From Blasia pusilla (taxonomy: Eukaryota > Marchantiophyta > Marchantiopsida > Blasiales), in contig CM114274.1 of assembly GCA_050084515.1 (NCBI GenBank), positions 18,352,001-18,416,000 of the forward strand: DNA of 64,000 nucleotides, given 5' to 3'. Positions 1-11,668 of this stretch are shown in pieces. Made by a program: the position numbers and the translations under genes. The notes under the pieces were generated by a model. That model saw only the letters and a list, made by a program, of their open reading frames with translations. It searched no databases and was not told the origin of the DNA. The stretch's first letter is position 1; every line of letters begins with the position of its first letter.

Positions 1-788
1 ACGTCAGATATATTGCACTTGACTGTGCGGAGATAGACTGATTGACTGGCCGTTCGACGGTGAAAATACGTGTGAGTTATTCTCATATTCCACTCAGCTG
101 TAGCAGTACGCTCGAGTTAGCTTCTCGCCACGAACCGAGAGTTAAAGTCCCTTCCGGATTTGAATCCGAAGGATAATTCATGGATCCGAAAGATGAAATA
201 GGTGCTGACGCATCATCCCAGTGCCTTATCCAAAAGCAAGGACAGTTGAACCGGGCATGTGAACTTCCCGGCATGCTGCGAATTACCGAGCCCGCCCAAT
301 CTCGGCTACTTATCTGGTGCATGTGGCGAACTGGCTAATTTGTTAGGTGTGCTAACTGATGACGTTATGAGGTCCTATTTTAGCGCCTGCGGTAGCGCAT
401 CACGGCTAAACGCCATCAGTCCAATGCATGGAGGTAGAGCTGAGATGATCCGTGCGGAGGTGGCCGAGGAGCTTAGTATTAGTACAAAGAAGGGAGAGAA
501 GAGAGCACTTCGCAATTAACTGCAGTGCATCTCGTCCTTCGTCTTGGAAACGGACTGCTTCGTGCGAATCGTCAGTGCTAGGTGTAGTAGCCGAGAGAAT
601 CATCTCTCGTGTGACGGCTTTGAGGCGAATTTGACGATCACTAAAGAAGTGTAGAATGGTGCGAAGGTGACTTGGATCTGCGAGCGAGCGAGCGATCGGT
701 GCGGTGATAGTTTCGCTGATCGAGCTCAAGACGTTTAACTTGGGCTAAGATCCACGTCCGGGTGATCTCTCTGTTACAGGGAAGAAAA
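1..788. other. No gene identified; upstream of the rhodanese gene
   Basis: The reading frames here are short, overlap on both strands and show no recognisable domain. The stretch lies just 5' of the first coding exon of the rhodanese gene, so promoter and 5' UTR are the likeliest content. I see no clear TATA box that would fix a transcription start. Confidence 0.4.
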
Positions 789-3475
789 ATGGTTTCTCTT
801 GGCCAAGTTGGAGTTTTCTGCGTTTCGGAATGTGCATGTGCTCTCCAAGAAACGCCAGCTCGTCGTCTCGGGTCTGTTAACAACTTGGTACCCGGCGTAC
901 TGGTAACTGCAGCCCCAGGAAGCATCAAGAAAGATTGTAAGCCTTTCGCGGTGCAAGTTCGAGCTACGATATTCAGCCGTCGAGTGATCAGGTGTGCCCT
1001 GCAAGCTTTCTTGCCTGTAAGAAAGACAATGGATGACCGTGACGTTGTGCTCAGGGTACTCTTCAAATTTTATCAAAGCTAGTACAATAGCGATGAAGCA
1101 ATCTGGAAGAGTATAGCTGCTTTGGAGAGTATATTCGTAGGGCTGTTACGTTAGTCCTTGCAAGCCATGGTGTGACGCCTTACGTTTGAATCATCTATGG
1201 AGTTCATGAGGTGTCGTCGGCTCTTTTTGAAGAAGCGAGAAAGCGGAATAATCCTCTACTTTTTTTTCCCCGTGAATTGTTTTTACTCTGGACCCATTAT
1301 TCTGTGGTTGCTGGTTACTTTACCACACTCACAATGCCTTTGCAGAGCTGTTTTCCGATCTTCTGCCAATTTGCACTATAGCCAGTGACAGTTTACCTAC
1401 GGAGAGCATTGTAGTTAGTGGTAAACCTTCGTGACCGATCTAGAAATGTGCCTCGTGTTTGCCATCGTGGAGTGTTTGTTGACTACGGTCATTACACAGA
1501 CAGACTGATTGAACCGATAGGAATCCATCGGGACATTGGACCAGATAAACCCGCTAGAGCTGAAGACTTCTCTGTGTGTCATGCAGGTGGTGAGGAAAAT
1601 AGTAGTAGTGGCATTTGAATCACATCTAAATAGTTTCGGACCGCGGTGTAGTAATGTGAGACTCGAGGACGTACTTAAAGTTTTCAACTTCGTTCTCACA
1701 ACGGATCCAAATCCTCTGACCGCTTGTTTCGTTTCGAAAGAACGCATCAAAGCTTTAGCCTACGCATAGTGTCCCAACCAGAACAGCACGGTGGCCTTAG
1801 GATCACGAACGTACGAGAGACATATTTCAGCCCTAAGGTTGCGTATTCATTGGAGTGCCAGTAGCATGGTGGTCATCTGAAACGCACGTTTAGTGTTTCT
1901 AGAAGCCGAGGTTGATGGCGCAGTGGCCCTCTAGAACTTGCTTAACTCGTGCATCTAGAGTTCTGATGTTGTTTTGGGCAACGAACTGACTGCGATCGAT
2001 GTCCTTTGGTCTCCAAAAGTGTCCAACGATCTCATCGACACTTTTCAATTATTTATTCACGTCGATGTTCGAACATCCAACATGTATACTCTATTCCATG
2101 CGTGTTTGGTCATGCTGAGTGTAGATTAATTTTCATCCCTAGTCACTGCCTGCTTCTCGATCTGGAACGTTCTGCTCGGAGGATCTAACTTCCCGTTTTG
2201 TTTCTTACAGAGTGCGAGTTAACCCACGTAATGAGGAACTCGCCACACTCCGGAGTGTGCCAGTCCAAGTTGCCCGGGAAATGCTCAATGCTGGACATCG
2301 CTATCTAGACGTCCGGTGAGTTTTATTCTTGTCGTATCCCTCCATTCAGAATTTCCTGAGCGGATTTGGTAAGATGAAGACTTCCTGAATGATTTGGTTT
2401 TCTACACCCGACTTACGTAAGTGGAAGTGCAGGACAGTAGAGGAGTTCGCTGGCGGGCATATTGAAGGAGCTATGAATGTTCCATATCTGCATAAAGCTG
2501 GAGCAGGTATCTATTCTTGTAGACCTGATGGCTGAAAAATTTAGTCCTGACTACGATCGTGGACGTCTTAACTTCAAATTTTTTAACTCGCTAGGTTGTA
2601 GGAAATATTCCGGACTGGGTAACGTGGTCACTCTTATGCTGACTCGTCTGTAAGGTCTAATTCAAAGCACTTCGATTGGAGTAGATTTTCATATTGCGTG
2701 TACGTCTGAGGTTTCTGCAGGAATGACAAAAAATCATAGATTCGTGGAGGAGGTATCTAAGCTGTTCGACAAGGATGATGAGATTGTTGTGGTGAGTGGT
2801 TGAAGTTCAGTAAATTTTAGGGGCAGTAGTTCCTGCGAGATGGACGAAAGCCGATTCACAGATTTTGTTCCAGAAGCTTAATTCTTGGTCTGATCAGGGA
2901 TCAATGTTGTGACAAGGTGTACAACAATTGCGGCTAACTTGAGTTAGATTGTTTGTAAAGAAAGACAAAAGGTGGAGCGTAATATGGCTTAATTCCAATG
3001 TGTAGGGCTGCTTGAGTGGACGCAGATCATTGATGGCAGCAGCCGAGCTGCAAGCTGCGGTATGTGATGCTAATTATCTGAACTCTCATCTGTATCAGTA
3101 TCCTCATCACCCAGCTCCATTAGATTCAGAGTATACTCTGTTTCTGGTGTCATCTTACTTAGCTGGAGGTTATGGGTCTACTACGTCATGTCCTCGCCTT
3201 TTACTTTGAACTATCAAAACTGGTATCTGGAGACTTTCACCACAGAGTCTCCAGATACCAATCTTTGTTGAAAGAGTATTTGAATGTTGGTATAAAAATT
3301 GGTATGGGCTGCATATGTAGATGGAGTTTGATTGCACTCTAGAGCTTGGGTTTTCAGGGTATTCTGACTTCGGAAAATTTGTTTTGTGTGACAGAATTTC
3401 ACTGGAGTTACCGACATGGTAGGGGGTCACAACGCGTGGGTTGAAAGTGGGCTCCACTCCAAGTTCGAGGACTAA
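789..3475 (+). CDS. Rhodanese-domain sulfurtransferase, plastid-targeted type (six exons)
   Basis: Exons at 789-991, 2211-2315, 2433-2506, 2721-2791, 3006-3059 and 3395-3475 all have GT/AG borders and matching phases. They total 588 nt (195 residues plus TAA). Residues 1 to about 68 are rich in Ser, Arg and small residues with few acidic ones, like a chloroplast transit peptide. The single rhodanese domain covers about residues 83-190. It shows the start segment VPVQVAREML, then YLDVRTVEEF, GHIEGAMNVPY, the active-site loop CLSGRRS with catalytic Cys153, and the end segment GVTDMVGGHNAWVESGL. Known members of this family (plant STR14/15/16, the SEN1/DIN1 type) move sulfur through a cysteine persulfide; some are dark- or senescence-induced. 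Exon 1 is the weakest part: it uses an AG|GTGTGC donor, chosen because it alone keeps the frame into exon 2. An in-frame ATG at 762 is an alternative start. Introns 2-5 separate conserved blocks, so the domain call is firm. Confidence 0.9.
3221..3260. repeat. Perfect 15-bp inverted repeat in the last rhodanese intron
   Basis: Arms 3221-3235 and 3246-3260 are exact reverse complements around a 10-base loop. The element sits inside the intron before the last exon. It may be a remnant of a small foldback transposon; nothing suggests a function in splicing. Confidence 0.7.
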
Positions 3476-4227
3476 CTCTTTCCTCTGCTCCTCTTTCCTC
3501 TAATTTGTACAAATATCAGACATCGGCATGTGGATTGATAGTGGTGAATCGCAAAGTGGGTTATTGTGTGGATTAGGTTGAAGTATACATTCCTCTAGAG
3601 GAATCTGAAAGCAAAATGTCAAATCCACGAAGCCAGCCCCAGCACCATGTGGTTGAAGTAGGTCGTTTCCTCGATGTAAAAAGATCGGTTGGCAGTACGA
3701 CCTGCTTGGTGGGTCCACGACACAGAAATCGCTGTCTGTACAATCCTTTAATCCACTGCAGAGACAATGTCCTATGTAACTTACTTCTATAAAGCGGGTG
3801 AAAGTCCTTGGGTGGACTAATTCGGCGTGTATTCTAGAGTGTAGTAGTTGTATGACGTCCTCCCTCTTGGCGCCAAGTATATGCCTTAGCGCTTGTACCG
3901 GAAACTGATATATATGCTTAGGCTGATGGATTTTGAAATGAAAGCGCTGAGCATAAAGAATTTGGAGATTCCATTGCTCTCATGGACAGAAGACTGTATT
4001 CCAGAGTGTGTCATTTTTGGTCTCTATGGGAGGAAAACAGACTTTTACCCTGGGGAGGACCTATTACCACAGGCCTCCGACATCTATCGTCTGTCCCAAC
4101 GAAGAACCGTCTGTACCAATGAAGAACTTAGAGCTCCATCACAACGAAGTGTGGGGTGAGATTTCAAACTTTTCCCCGTGAACCTGAGGAAATATATAGT
4201 ACGTCTATTGGATTCAACACTAAGAAT
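3476..4227. other. Intergenic, no gene identified
   Basis: Only short overlapping frames are present, without motifs. The first part probably includes the 3' UTR of the rhodanese gene. The ORF at 3893-4159 has no recognisable domain. Confidence 0.4.
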
Positions 4228-4478
4228 ACATTGGAGGTCGTCGGTGGGTTACAAATATTCCTGGTGTATTACATTGGAGGTCGTCGATGGGTTACAAATA
4301 TTCCTGGTGTAGTACATTGGAGGTCGTCGATGGGTTACAAATATTCCTGGTGTACTACATTGGAGGTCGTCGATGGGTTACAAATATTCCTGGTGTATTA
4401 CATTGGAGGTCGTCGATGGGTTACAAGTATTCCTGGTGTACTACATTGGAGGTCGTCGATGGGTTACAAATATTCCTG
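4228..4478. repeat. Tandem array, 43-bp unit, about six copies
   Basis: The string ACATTGGAGGTCGTCG recurs at 4228, 4271, 4314, 4357, 4400 and 4443, exactly 43 bases apart, and the last copy is cut at about 36 bases. Units differ by only a few substitutions. Because 43 is not a multiple of 3, each unit shifts frame, so the ORFs crossing the array are a by-product and not a repeat protein. Confidence 0.95.
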
Positions 4479-6749
4479 TAGTGACGTTTGGCGCTTATAA
4501 CATTCACGGCACAACGGAACACCATTGTGATAAGCTTCGTGGAACTTCATCGTATTTAGTGGATACCATCCTTCATAATGCACCTCATGAATCTCGGTCA
4601 GTGTCTTGACTTCACTGTGGTTGGACGTCGAATTCATCGTTGTCACGCCCGACTTGTGGTGGAGAGATGAATTTGTCCACTTTATGAAGTGAATGAATCT
4701 CCACTCCACTCACGGATGATGTGTTGGTTTGTAAAGAAGTGTCCCATCACTTCGCATCCCAATGAGAGACGTGACCAGCCATATTAGCAATTAAGATGAG
4801 ATTGGCCGTCTGATTATTTACTCTTTGCATTCAGTATATGTCGATGTATTTCTTAATTTGACATCCAAGCACATCGAATAAAATTATTTTTGCTGTGATC
4901 TCTTTCAAATCGTCTCTCTACATGGTGCGGACGGAGTGACATTCTCACGAAGGGTTGAGAACGACCTCGCAACCCTTCAGTCAAATAACATGTATGGCTC
5001 TTCGCTAGGGTTCCCTCACATAGGGACACAAATTATAACCTTGACTTATAATTTTTTTAGTCTAAATCTTCACAAAATTATTCAGGTGTTTCATTCAAAT
5101 AGATTTTCTTTCTTTTCACCTCCTACTTATTGTAACCCCATGTGTTTGGTTGATGGTATAGATTTGGTTCACCCGAGTGTCCATTCCTCATACAATACTC
5201 TCTTTCGTTATCACTCCTTCTTCCGAGTTATTGTAGCGCAAGGTTGTGGTAAAAATCACTCGATGATCTAACTATTATCGATTGGTTTAAATCCAGCAAA
5301 TCTGAGTTTCATCACAGGGGATATCTGATCGGATAACTTTTGCCATTCCATAATCTTTAAAAAAAGGTTGATTTGATTTCCCTACTTAGCGCTTAGGAAA
5401 ACAAGTGAAGAGTTTCTTGGTTGACACTTGGAAGCTCCGCACCAACACGTTGTTTGGTCAACACTCACACTATATGAGAGTGTCTCCCTCTTCTCATATG
5501 GTACCTTCTTCACTTGTTCCTCTCTCTACACCCATCCCAGTCTCAAGCACCGTCCAACCAGGGCGCGGGGGTCTATGGTCTACTTAGTGAGTATAGTCTC
5601 TCTCTCTCCTTCTCTCATCAAAGTGAACCAATTTTTAGAATCTAAGCTCTCAAATGTTACTCCTCTTATGAAATCCCTTGTGTAGCTACTCTTTGCTCTC
5701 TCTCATCAAAGTGGAACCAGCAAGCAACCCGCCGCTCCTGTCCGCACTCTCTGACGGCTCTGGAACTTCCTACCTTGCGATTCGTTTGCATCAATGTGTC
5801 CGGATAACCCAGATCCGTATTACACTTTAGTGATGGATGGGAAGAAAAGCCACATAGTACAAAGACAAAAGATCAATGCACATTTCGTCAATTCCCACGC
5901 CATGTATGTAAAATAATCGAAGGGCAAATAGTTGTATACTTTGTACACTTTCTTGACGATGAGAAGATGGTTTTCTTTCTACATCGAACATCGTTGTAGG
6001 AAGAAACGATGTTCAAAAGAGTAAACATTACCATTATTGACTACTTTCGCCAGACGTGCATCATGGAGATTCTCTGGGGCGCTTCCATGCTAACGACGTC
6101 CACTGCATATCCCCATGCCAACCTTCAACACAAATCCAATAAGCCGAAATCCACATTGTATTCCAGGGCATCATAGAGCATAGCAGATAAATGTTTATCT
6201 GCTCCTAAGTAGCCTTGGATGTTCATAAGTGTCTCCAAGTAAGAAGAGGGCACCATCGTGAAGAAAAATAGTCCCACCTAGTGTAGTTACAATGAAAAAC
6301 AATTTGTACTTCTATGTTTACTTCTAAGAGTTTTTTTTTTCTCTACATGTAGTAACCCCATATTTGATGAAAAAAAAAAAAAATTTTTGCTTCTATGCTC
6401 TACTTGTGCTTTACTTCTCATAGCTTTATTTTTATTTTTTTTTCCCACATGAGTAGCCCCATGTTTGGTTAATAATATGGATTAGTACATAGAAGCCATT
6501 TTAATTTGCCAGGTGCCATAGAAGTAACTTACTCCTCCCCAATTAAATAGTCGGGAGTGATGCACTTCCTCCGGCACCCCACACCAAACGGCGCAAATCC
6601 ATAAAACAAAATACGGACACGCACACTACAAAGCATATGACTGAGTTCGTAATCGACTACACCTAATAACTATCCAAAATTTGAAAGGTGTAAGCTTGCA
6701 ATCACGGCTTACCAAACCACAAGTCTCACCATTGATTTGACTTCAAGGT
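4479..6749. other. Repeat-rich intergenic DNA, no gene
   Basis: No coding domain is visible. Short related segments containing CCCCATGTTTGGTT-like strings recur near 5136, 6357 and 6448, which suggests decayed small transposons. Poly(T) and poly(A) tracts are present near 6331 and 6369. Confidence 0.4.
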
Positions 6750-6856
6750 CAAGTACTCAACAAAGAAACAACTTTTTGATAATGTAACTTGGTATCTATA
6801 TTCTCAAGAGGGCACAAGTGACATTATCAAAAAGTTGTTCCCTTGTTGAATACTTG
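6750..6856. repeat. Foldback element, 36-bp arms
   Basis: Positions 6750-6785 and 6821-6856 are reverse complements over 36 bases with three mismatches, separated by a 35-base loop. The most conserved core of each arm is the 18-base stretch AACAACTTTTTGATAATG and its complement. A MITE-like or hairpin-forming element is the simplest reading. Confidence 0.8.
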
Positions 6857-6950
6857 AATTTTTTTGTACTTGGGACATGCGGATCTTACGAATATACTCA
6901 CAAATAATTTGATTTTATTAAGTCATTACTTGGGATCCCCACAAGATGTA

Positions 6951-7171
6951 CTAGTAAGGTGCCTGTGCATAAGTATAAAAAAATACAACAGTGTTTATAA
7001 GAGCTAGTGTATAGCCCGTGGAAGGAAGAGATTAATGATGCTTCGACATAAATTCAAATTTTTTTTCTTACTGCCCGTAGTATGTGAAATATTTTCTTGA
7101 TGCCCATTTGACACGTGTCAAGTAGAGAGGTGTTTGCAAATCAAGAAGGCACTCTCCCATAATAATATAGA
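6951..7171 (-). mobile_element. Non-autonomous Helitron, minus orientation
   Basis: Read on the minus strand, it starts TCTATATTATTATGGGAGAG (from 7171) and ends with CTAG at 6954-6951 followed by T. Its body is the same as the Helitrons at 11669-12094, including TTTGCAAACACC and TGACACGTGTCAA segments. The terminal hairpin is decayed in this copy. TC at the 5' end and CTRR at the 3' end are the known Helitron hallmarks. It encodes no protein. Confidence 0.75.
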
Positions 7172-7479
7172 CGATTCAGAAAAGAAACCCCTACCCTTCA
7201 CCCTAGAAAAGAAACCCCCACTCTCATTTTAAACTCACCCTTTCATATTGGAGAAACAAAATCTCCCATACATACCTTAAAATTTTCATTTTCCTTCTTA
7301 TACACATGTATCGTACGCATACACATCGCTATACAACATACATTTTTGTCATCAAATATAACAAAAAAGATACAAAATGTCACTCACTCATGACATGTAG
7401 GCATCAAGACAATTGTGTACCAAAATATATCCAATTAAATCACAAGCACTCAAATCTATCTCAAAAACTCCATCTTTCT

Positions 7480-7905
7480 CTCATATCAAACCAAACTCAC
7501 TCTCCTAATGAGAGGCTTGAGTTACTCACAAGGCAACGAGGACCATAGTTCCGCCGCCTCATACTAAGAGATGCAAAAAAGATAATGAGCTCCAATTAGT
7601 TCCTTCTCTTTGGGTATATCCCCTTTCCTCTCCAAAGCTCTCTCCATGATAACCTATGTCCATCGATCATCTCCTTGGCTTGTAATCTATTGTATGCCAT
7701 CAACTACCACTTCCCAAAATAGAAATTCAACCACACTCTCAATAAAAAGAACTTACCAAAAATAGTAGGGTCTCTATGTAACTCTAAATGAGCCAAAACG
7801 AAGGAGGAACCTCTCTTAGATTACCCAAAGCTCCAACAAGTCATCATTTCCTCCAATATCCTTGAAGGCGCTCCACCAAAACTCCTTGATCTATCCTCAA
7901 AAGTA
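7480..7905 (+). repeat. Dispersed repeat family A, copy 1
   Basis: The segment shares an ordered set of strings with 18455-18870 and 19485-19890 (same strand) and with 20085-20440 (opposite strand). Examples are CTCCTAATGAGAG, GGACCATAGTTCCGCC and AAATGAGCCAAAACGAAGG. It is non-coding and could be part of an LTR or of a long non-autonomous element. Its ends are not resolved. Confidence 0.6.
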
Positions 7906-8065
7906 TGACATATATTACCGTATTCTTTCATCTTTGAAGAAAAACAAAACTGCATTAATTCCACATCCTTATTTTGGAAAAAAAATTTAACAAGAACTGT
8001 CCTCTCCCCGAATCTCTTCTCCTAACCATAAATATATTCTATTATTTCATTTTCAACTCTTAATT

Positions 8066-9079
8066 TGTCGTGCGCCTACTCCTCTTAAACGTTAATCTTT
8101 AGAGTTACAGAAGCGTATATTCAATAGGACAGGCACTCACTGCCGATCTACACCCAAACACACTCACGTTAGTCTCGTTTGGGTCAATCGACCTTCCAAC
8201 CCACCACGTTCTCAACTCGACACCTCATCAAGCTCAACCTTCCTTAATTCCTAGCTTCCCAACACACGCAAGTCTTCTGAGACTTGGGACAAACTTTCTA
8301 GTTGGTCCAAGCACCTAAAACGATGTTCGTGCGCCTCGTGATCCCAATTTTCCAATGGCCCTCGCATGAGGCCCCAAAATGAGACCCAATTGAATGAGTC
8401 ACGGATTGGAATCCAATAGGGATCTCGAAAATCCACTCTATGGACTTGGTTCGGATTTTGAATCCCAACACCAAATCCCGATCCATTCATTACCCTTGGG
8501 TCCCCCCACGGCGCCCCAAAGTGGGATTCGAGTCCCAATCACTCTTGGAGACCTTTCCCCTACTAGTACTTTTGGGATCTCCGCCCTCCTCCTACCTTTG
8601 GGGAAGAGACGTTCATGCCCATCTTTTTTTGGCCCTCAACCCGATTTCCAGTGTAGTTGTTTCGGCCAGTTTCTCAGTTGTTGCTTGCGCGTTTGCTGAG
8701 ATCTTTGGTGCATTGGAAACAAATTTGCATAAGCTTTCCAACGCCTTCTTACTTGCCATAGACGCATCTTGGGACTAAAAGTTATGGTCCAAAATACACT
8801 CCAAACCCCAAACGCTAGTCAGGTTCTAATTTCGGTTCTCGCCTCTTTGGCAACCAACTTTCCTAAACTCGACTCCTCTCAAGTCTTGGTTCATGTTTGG
8901 TTCACGTTTCCTAGTCTCAAGCATAAAAGTATGAAATGCTCAACCTCGTTCGCGTCTCATCTCTTGTGTCTCTTGCGTCTCTTCCAACACACCACTCCAA
9001 CACCCCAACCATCCTAGAGTGAGCCCGCTAGACTTCGGATGTTCCGCTTGGTGTTGGTTTGGTTACGAGGGTCGTGACA
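8066..9079 (+). mobile_element. Solo LTR of the chromovirus family
   Basis: The sequence begins TGTCGTGCGCC and ends GGGTCGTGACA. It is collinear with the LTR at 29061-29977, sharing CCCAAACACACTC, CTCATCAAGCTCAACCTTCC and GTGAGCCCGCTA segments. No gag or pol sequence lies beside it. The flanks TAATT and CAATT look like a 5-bp target duplication with one change. At about 1014 bp it is slightly longer than the 917-bp copy. A solo LTR usually results from recombination between the two LTRs of one element. Confidence 0.8.
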
Positions 9080-9589
9080 CAATTGGTGTTGCATGTCCTA
9101 GCTCCACATCTAGTGGGTTCTTGTTGAGCAAAATTTATTTTTTTCATTTTACACCATGATTTTATGGCTCGGACTCTCAGAAAACTTTCACCACATATTT
9201 CTCCAAATTTTGGTCATATTTTCTTCATCCACGTTTTTCTGAATTTATTTATTTTTTATTGCTATTTTCAAAACTTCTTCTATTGTTTTCATGATAAGCT
9301 AATTTTTTCATGTTTACTATAGATTGTCGAGTTTTCTTTGGTTATCGAAACTTTTATTGAAATTTCTTTGGTTATTGAACCATAAATTTCTTCTCCATTT
9401 TCCTTCATTACTTTTCAGGGTCTGTTTTCTGTCCCCAAATTATTTTTAAAACTAACAAAAAATCAAATCTATTTTTAAATTTTAATTGAATTATTAAAAT
9501 TTTCTCCTCATTCTACTTCTTAAGCTTAGTAGAAGATAGAAATAAATTCAAACAACTTGAGACTCTTGAGCTTAGTGTAGGATAATATA

Positions 9590-10240
9590 AATTCAACAAA
9601 TTGGATTTATTTTGAAGCCACGGTTGTTCGTAAGCACTTTCCAGACCCACAAAGTTCAGCACGGGCCGGAGAAAGTTATAGTTGAATGGGACGCCAAAAT
9701 AGCTCGCGCCTCCGGCCCTCAGTGATGCTTTTATGGCATGCTTTGGTTCCTCTGCTGTTACCAGCTTCCAGTAAGCCATATACCCCTCGTGTGAAGTTCG
9801 CGCAAATCCCATGTCAACCCCGGCTCATATAGTGCCGGAGCGCAGTTCGGACCCAACAATATCCGCTACCGACGGAAATCGGTGTTGTCCATCGTAGACG
9901 GCTAATTGTCGTAGACGCTTAGCCGGCCCCGGGTTTACTCCGTTCACCGATCTGGGCTACTCAAGTGCTCTCCAAACCGTACGAGATAGTCGCCCATCAC
10001 ACGGCTCTTTAACCCGACTTTCTTCGGAGCTTCTTCAAACCCGGAAGGTCTATTTCACGGACATTCCCTCTCTTTCGCGTGTTCGGGCTTGTAGAAAGAA
10101 GGGTCGAGCACTTTGTGCCTCTCCCTTGGGTCTCGTGTCCTTCTTACCAATATCGTATGCGGCAAAGGGATAAAGGGATAATATGATAATACCTCGAAAA
10201 AAAGGAAAAGGGAGAATATTCTCATACCTCTATTGGCGGG
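9590..10240 (-). pseudogene. Mitochondrial group II intron segment (nuclear insertion)
   Basis: Read on the minus strand, the segment contains GAGCCGTGTGATGGGCGACT followed by CTCGTACGGTTTGGAGAGCA. This is the conserved core seen in plant mitochondrial group IIA introns. Base composition changes sharply here from AT-rich nuclear repeats to balanced, C/G-run-rich DNA. A 99-codon minus frame (9513-9812) follows the core, where an intron ORF would begin, but I do not recognise its product. The segment is best read as part of a nuclear copy of mitochondrial DNA. Confidence 0.6.
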
Positions 10241-10348
10241 CACGGAGTTCTGTCCAATTCCAATGTGGCGTGGTGCTCAGCAGCACATGGCTTGGAGTGT
10301 CAATCATTTTGGCTAAGACTGAGTTCCTCAGTGTGAAGTGTACAATGC

Positions 10349-10389
10349 AAAAAAAAGTCAGTCGACCTTTGGTCGACTGACTTTTTTTT
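10349..10389. repeat. Perfect 19-bp palindrome with TTT loop
   Basis: Arms 10349-10367 and 10371-10389 are exact reverse complements: eight A then GTCAGTCGACC, a TTT loop, then GGTCGACTGAC and eight T. It lies in the mitochondrial-like segment, between intron pieces that face opposite ways. Such hairpins occur at plant mitochondrial transcript ends. It would also resemble a factor-independent terminator, which I only infer. Confidence 0.9.
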
Positions 10390-10499
10390 GTGCCCTTTTT
10401 TTATTTGTTTTTCTATTCGTGGCTTACGAGGACCTAGTATTTAGCCTCATATGTTGATACATTTTTATGAACAGAGTAACCTTTTTCCTGTTATGTCGC

Positions 10500-10830
10500 A
10501 TTAACCCTCCCTTCTACGAGTGGTTTAAAAGCCTGTTTGGGGAGAGGCTGGCTTACTGGGAATTTCGGTCGAGTTTCGTGTGAGACAAACTAATAGCAAA
10601 CCCCGAGGCTAGCTACGTTTGAGCCGAGGAATTGACGATGGACCCCAGAAACTAAAAGGGCAAGAGACAAGGGAAATAAAAAAAAATTTCTTTCAATTTT
10701 TCCCTACAATAGCTACAATCCTAGTTTGGATGGTGCTTCAAGCAGGTATGTTGGGAGCGGCCCGGTCGAAATCCATGGGAACACGAAAGGAAGTACGGTT
10801 CGTAAACCGTCTCTAGGATGTTGCGAATAA
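10500..10830 (+). pseudogene. Second mitochondrial group II intron segment
   Basis: On the plus strand the stretch holds GGCTAGCTACGTTTGAGCCG and later GAAGTACGGTTCGTAAACCG, which resemble the GUACGGUUC core of group II introns. The orientation is opposite to the segment at 9590-10240, and a reverse-transcriptase fragment follows at 11223. It ends in mitochondrial-like spacer DNA. Confidence 0.5.
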
Positions 10831-11222
10831 CTTCTGTGCATCAAGTATATCCTTGTCCTTTTGGGTAAGCCCCCGTAAAGCTAAAGAAGCGTCCGAAGGA
10901 CTTACGACCCAAAGGGCACGAGACACTTTGTGGGTCCGAGGGACACGGGGCAAAGAAGTGTGCGGACCAGCAATTTCCGGCCTTCGGCCCTTCTTTCGTA
11001 AAGCCAAAGAAGTGTGCGGAAATCGTAAAGCTATTTCCGCCTTCGCCCTTCGGAACCTCCGGACCCAGAGCTTTGCCCCCTCTCCTAAAGTCTCATGCCC
11101 TTTAGGCCAACCGGCCCGTAGGGGCCCTAACGGGTTTATCACCGAGTAGTGGTCTTTGCCGAAGCGGGGGAAGATGCGAAAGCGCGCCCCATGATGACCC
11201 ATTCGACCCATTGTATCGAAGA
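10831..11222. other. Mitochondrial-type spacer with short internal repeats
   Basis: The string CGTAAAGC followed by C/T-AAAGAAG recurs near 10875 and 10998, and CGTAAAGC alone recurs near 11025. GGCCTTCGGCCC and similar C/G palindromes lie between copies. The style fits repeat-rich plant mitochondrial spacers. The long frames on both strands (10813-11211, 10853-11149) come from this composition and are not genes. Confidence 0.45.
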
Positions 11223-11411
11223 ATGGAGTACAGACGATACGGAGATGACTTCCTCATAGCTATCCGTGGCCCCCTGTCTGACGCTAAAGCCATTCGTCAA
11301 GAATGCGAAACCTTCCTAAGAGAGAAACTCAAATTGCTACTGAACATGGAAAAGACCCATATAAAACATATATCCGTGGGAATTCCTTTCTTAGCAACTC
11401 ATCAATCATAA
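11223..11411 (+). pseudogene. Group II intron reverse transcriptase/maturase fragment
   Basis: About 63 codons match the last part of a group II intron reverse transcriptase. The frame shows RRYGDDFLIAIRGP, where YGDD stands at the catalytic YADD position, then a helical stretch with REKLKLLLNMEKTHI and a GIPFL end resembling the conserved KxRFLG region. Both ends are missing and the frame stops at 11409. In the known family this domain copies intron RNA and, with domain X, helps splicing. It lies downstream of intron core sequence at 10500-10830, which supports a mitochondrial intron origin. A nuclear maturase gene is unlikely because there is no start, no targeting peptide and no domain X. 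Confidence 0.7.
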
Positions 11412-11668
11412 AAAAAGAAGAGGGGCGAAGCTATTTGCTTCACCCCTCCCCCCCCGGTTACCGGGTTAGCCATGGCCATGAGTTCATCATTTCCATGAGT
11501 TCCTCATAGCCAAAAGCCACCTTTCATTGATAGAATAGATCAGTCTTTTTGTGCGTTGTTTCTAGTTCAGTTCTTTTCTGCGCAAGTTTTCCTTTACTGT
11601 TTTTTATGCTTGTATAGTTCAACTCTTTAATACTGCGATAGACACTTGATTATAATTTTAAGTCTTCA

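Noticed and set aside
1017-1022. GTAAGA donor for the first rhodanese exon
   Set aside because: Joining it to 2211 gives phase 0 and a stop after three codons (AGT GCG AGT TAA).
4228-4478. CRISPR-like array
   Set aside because: Units are contiguous without unique spacers, and the context is a plant nuclear genome.
10813-11211. A 132-codon minus frame in the mitochondrial-like segment
   Set aside because: Both strands stay open because of short C/G-rich repeats; no domain and opposite to the maturase fragment.
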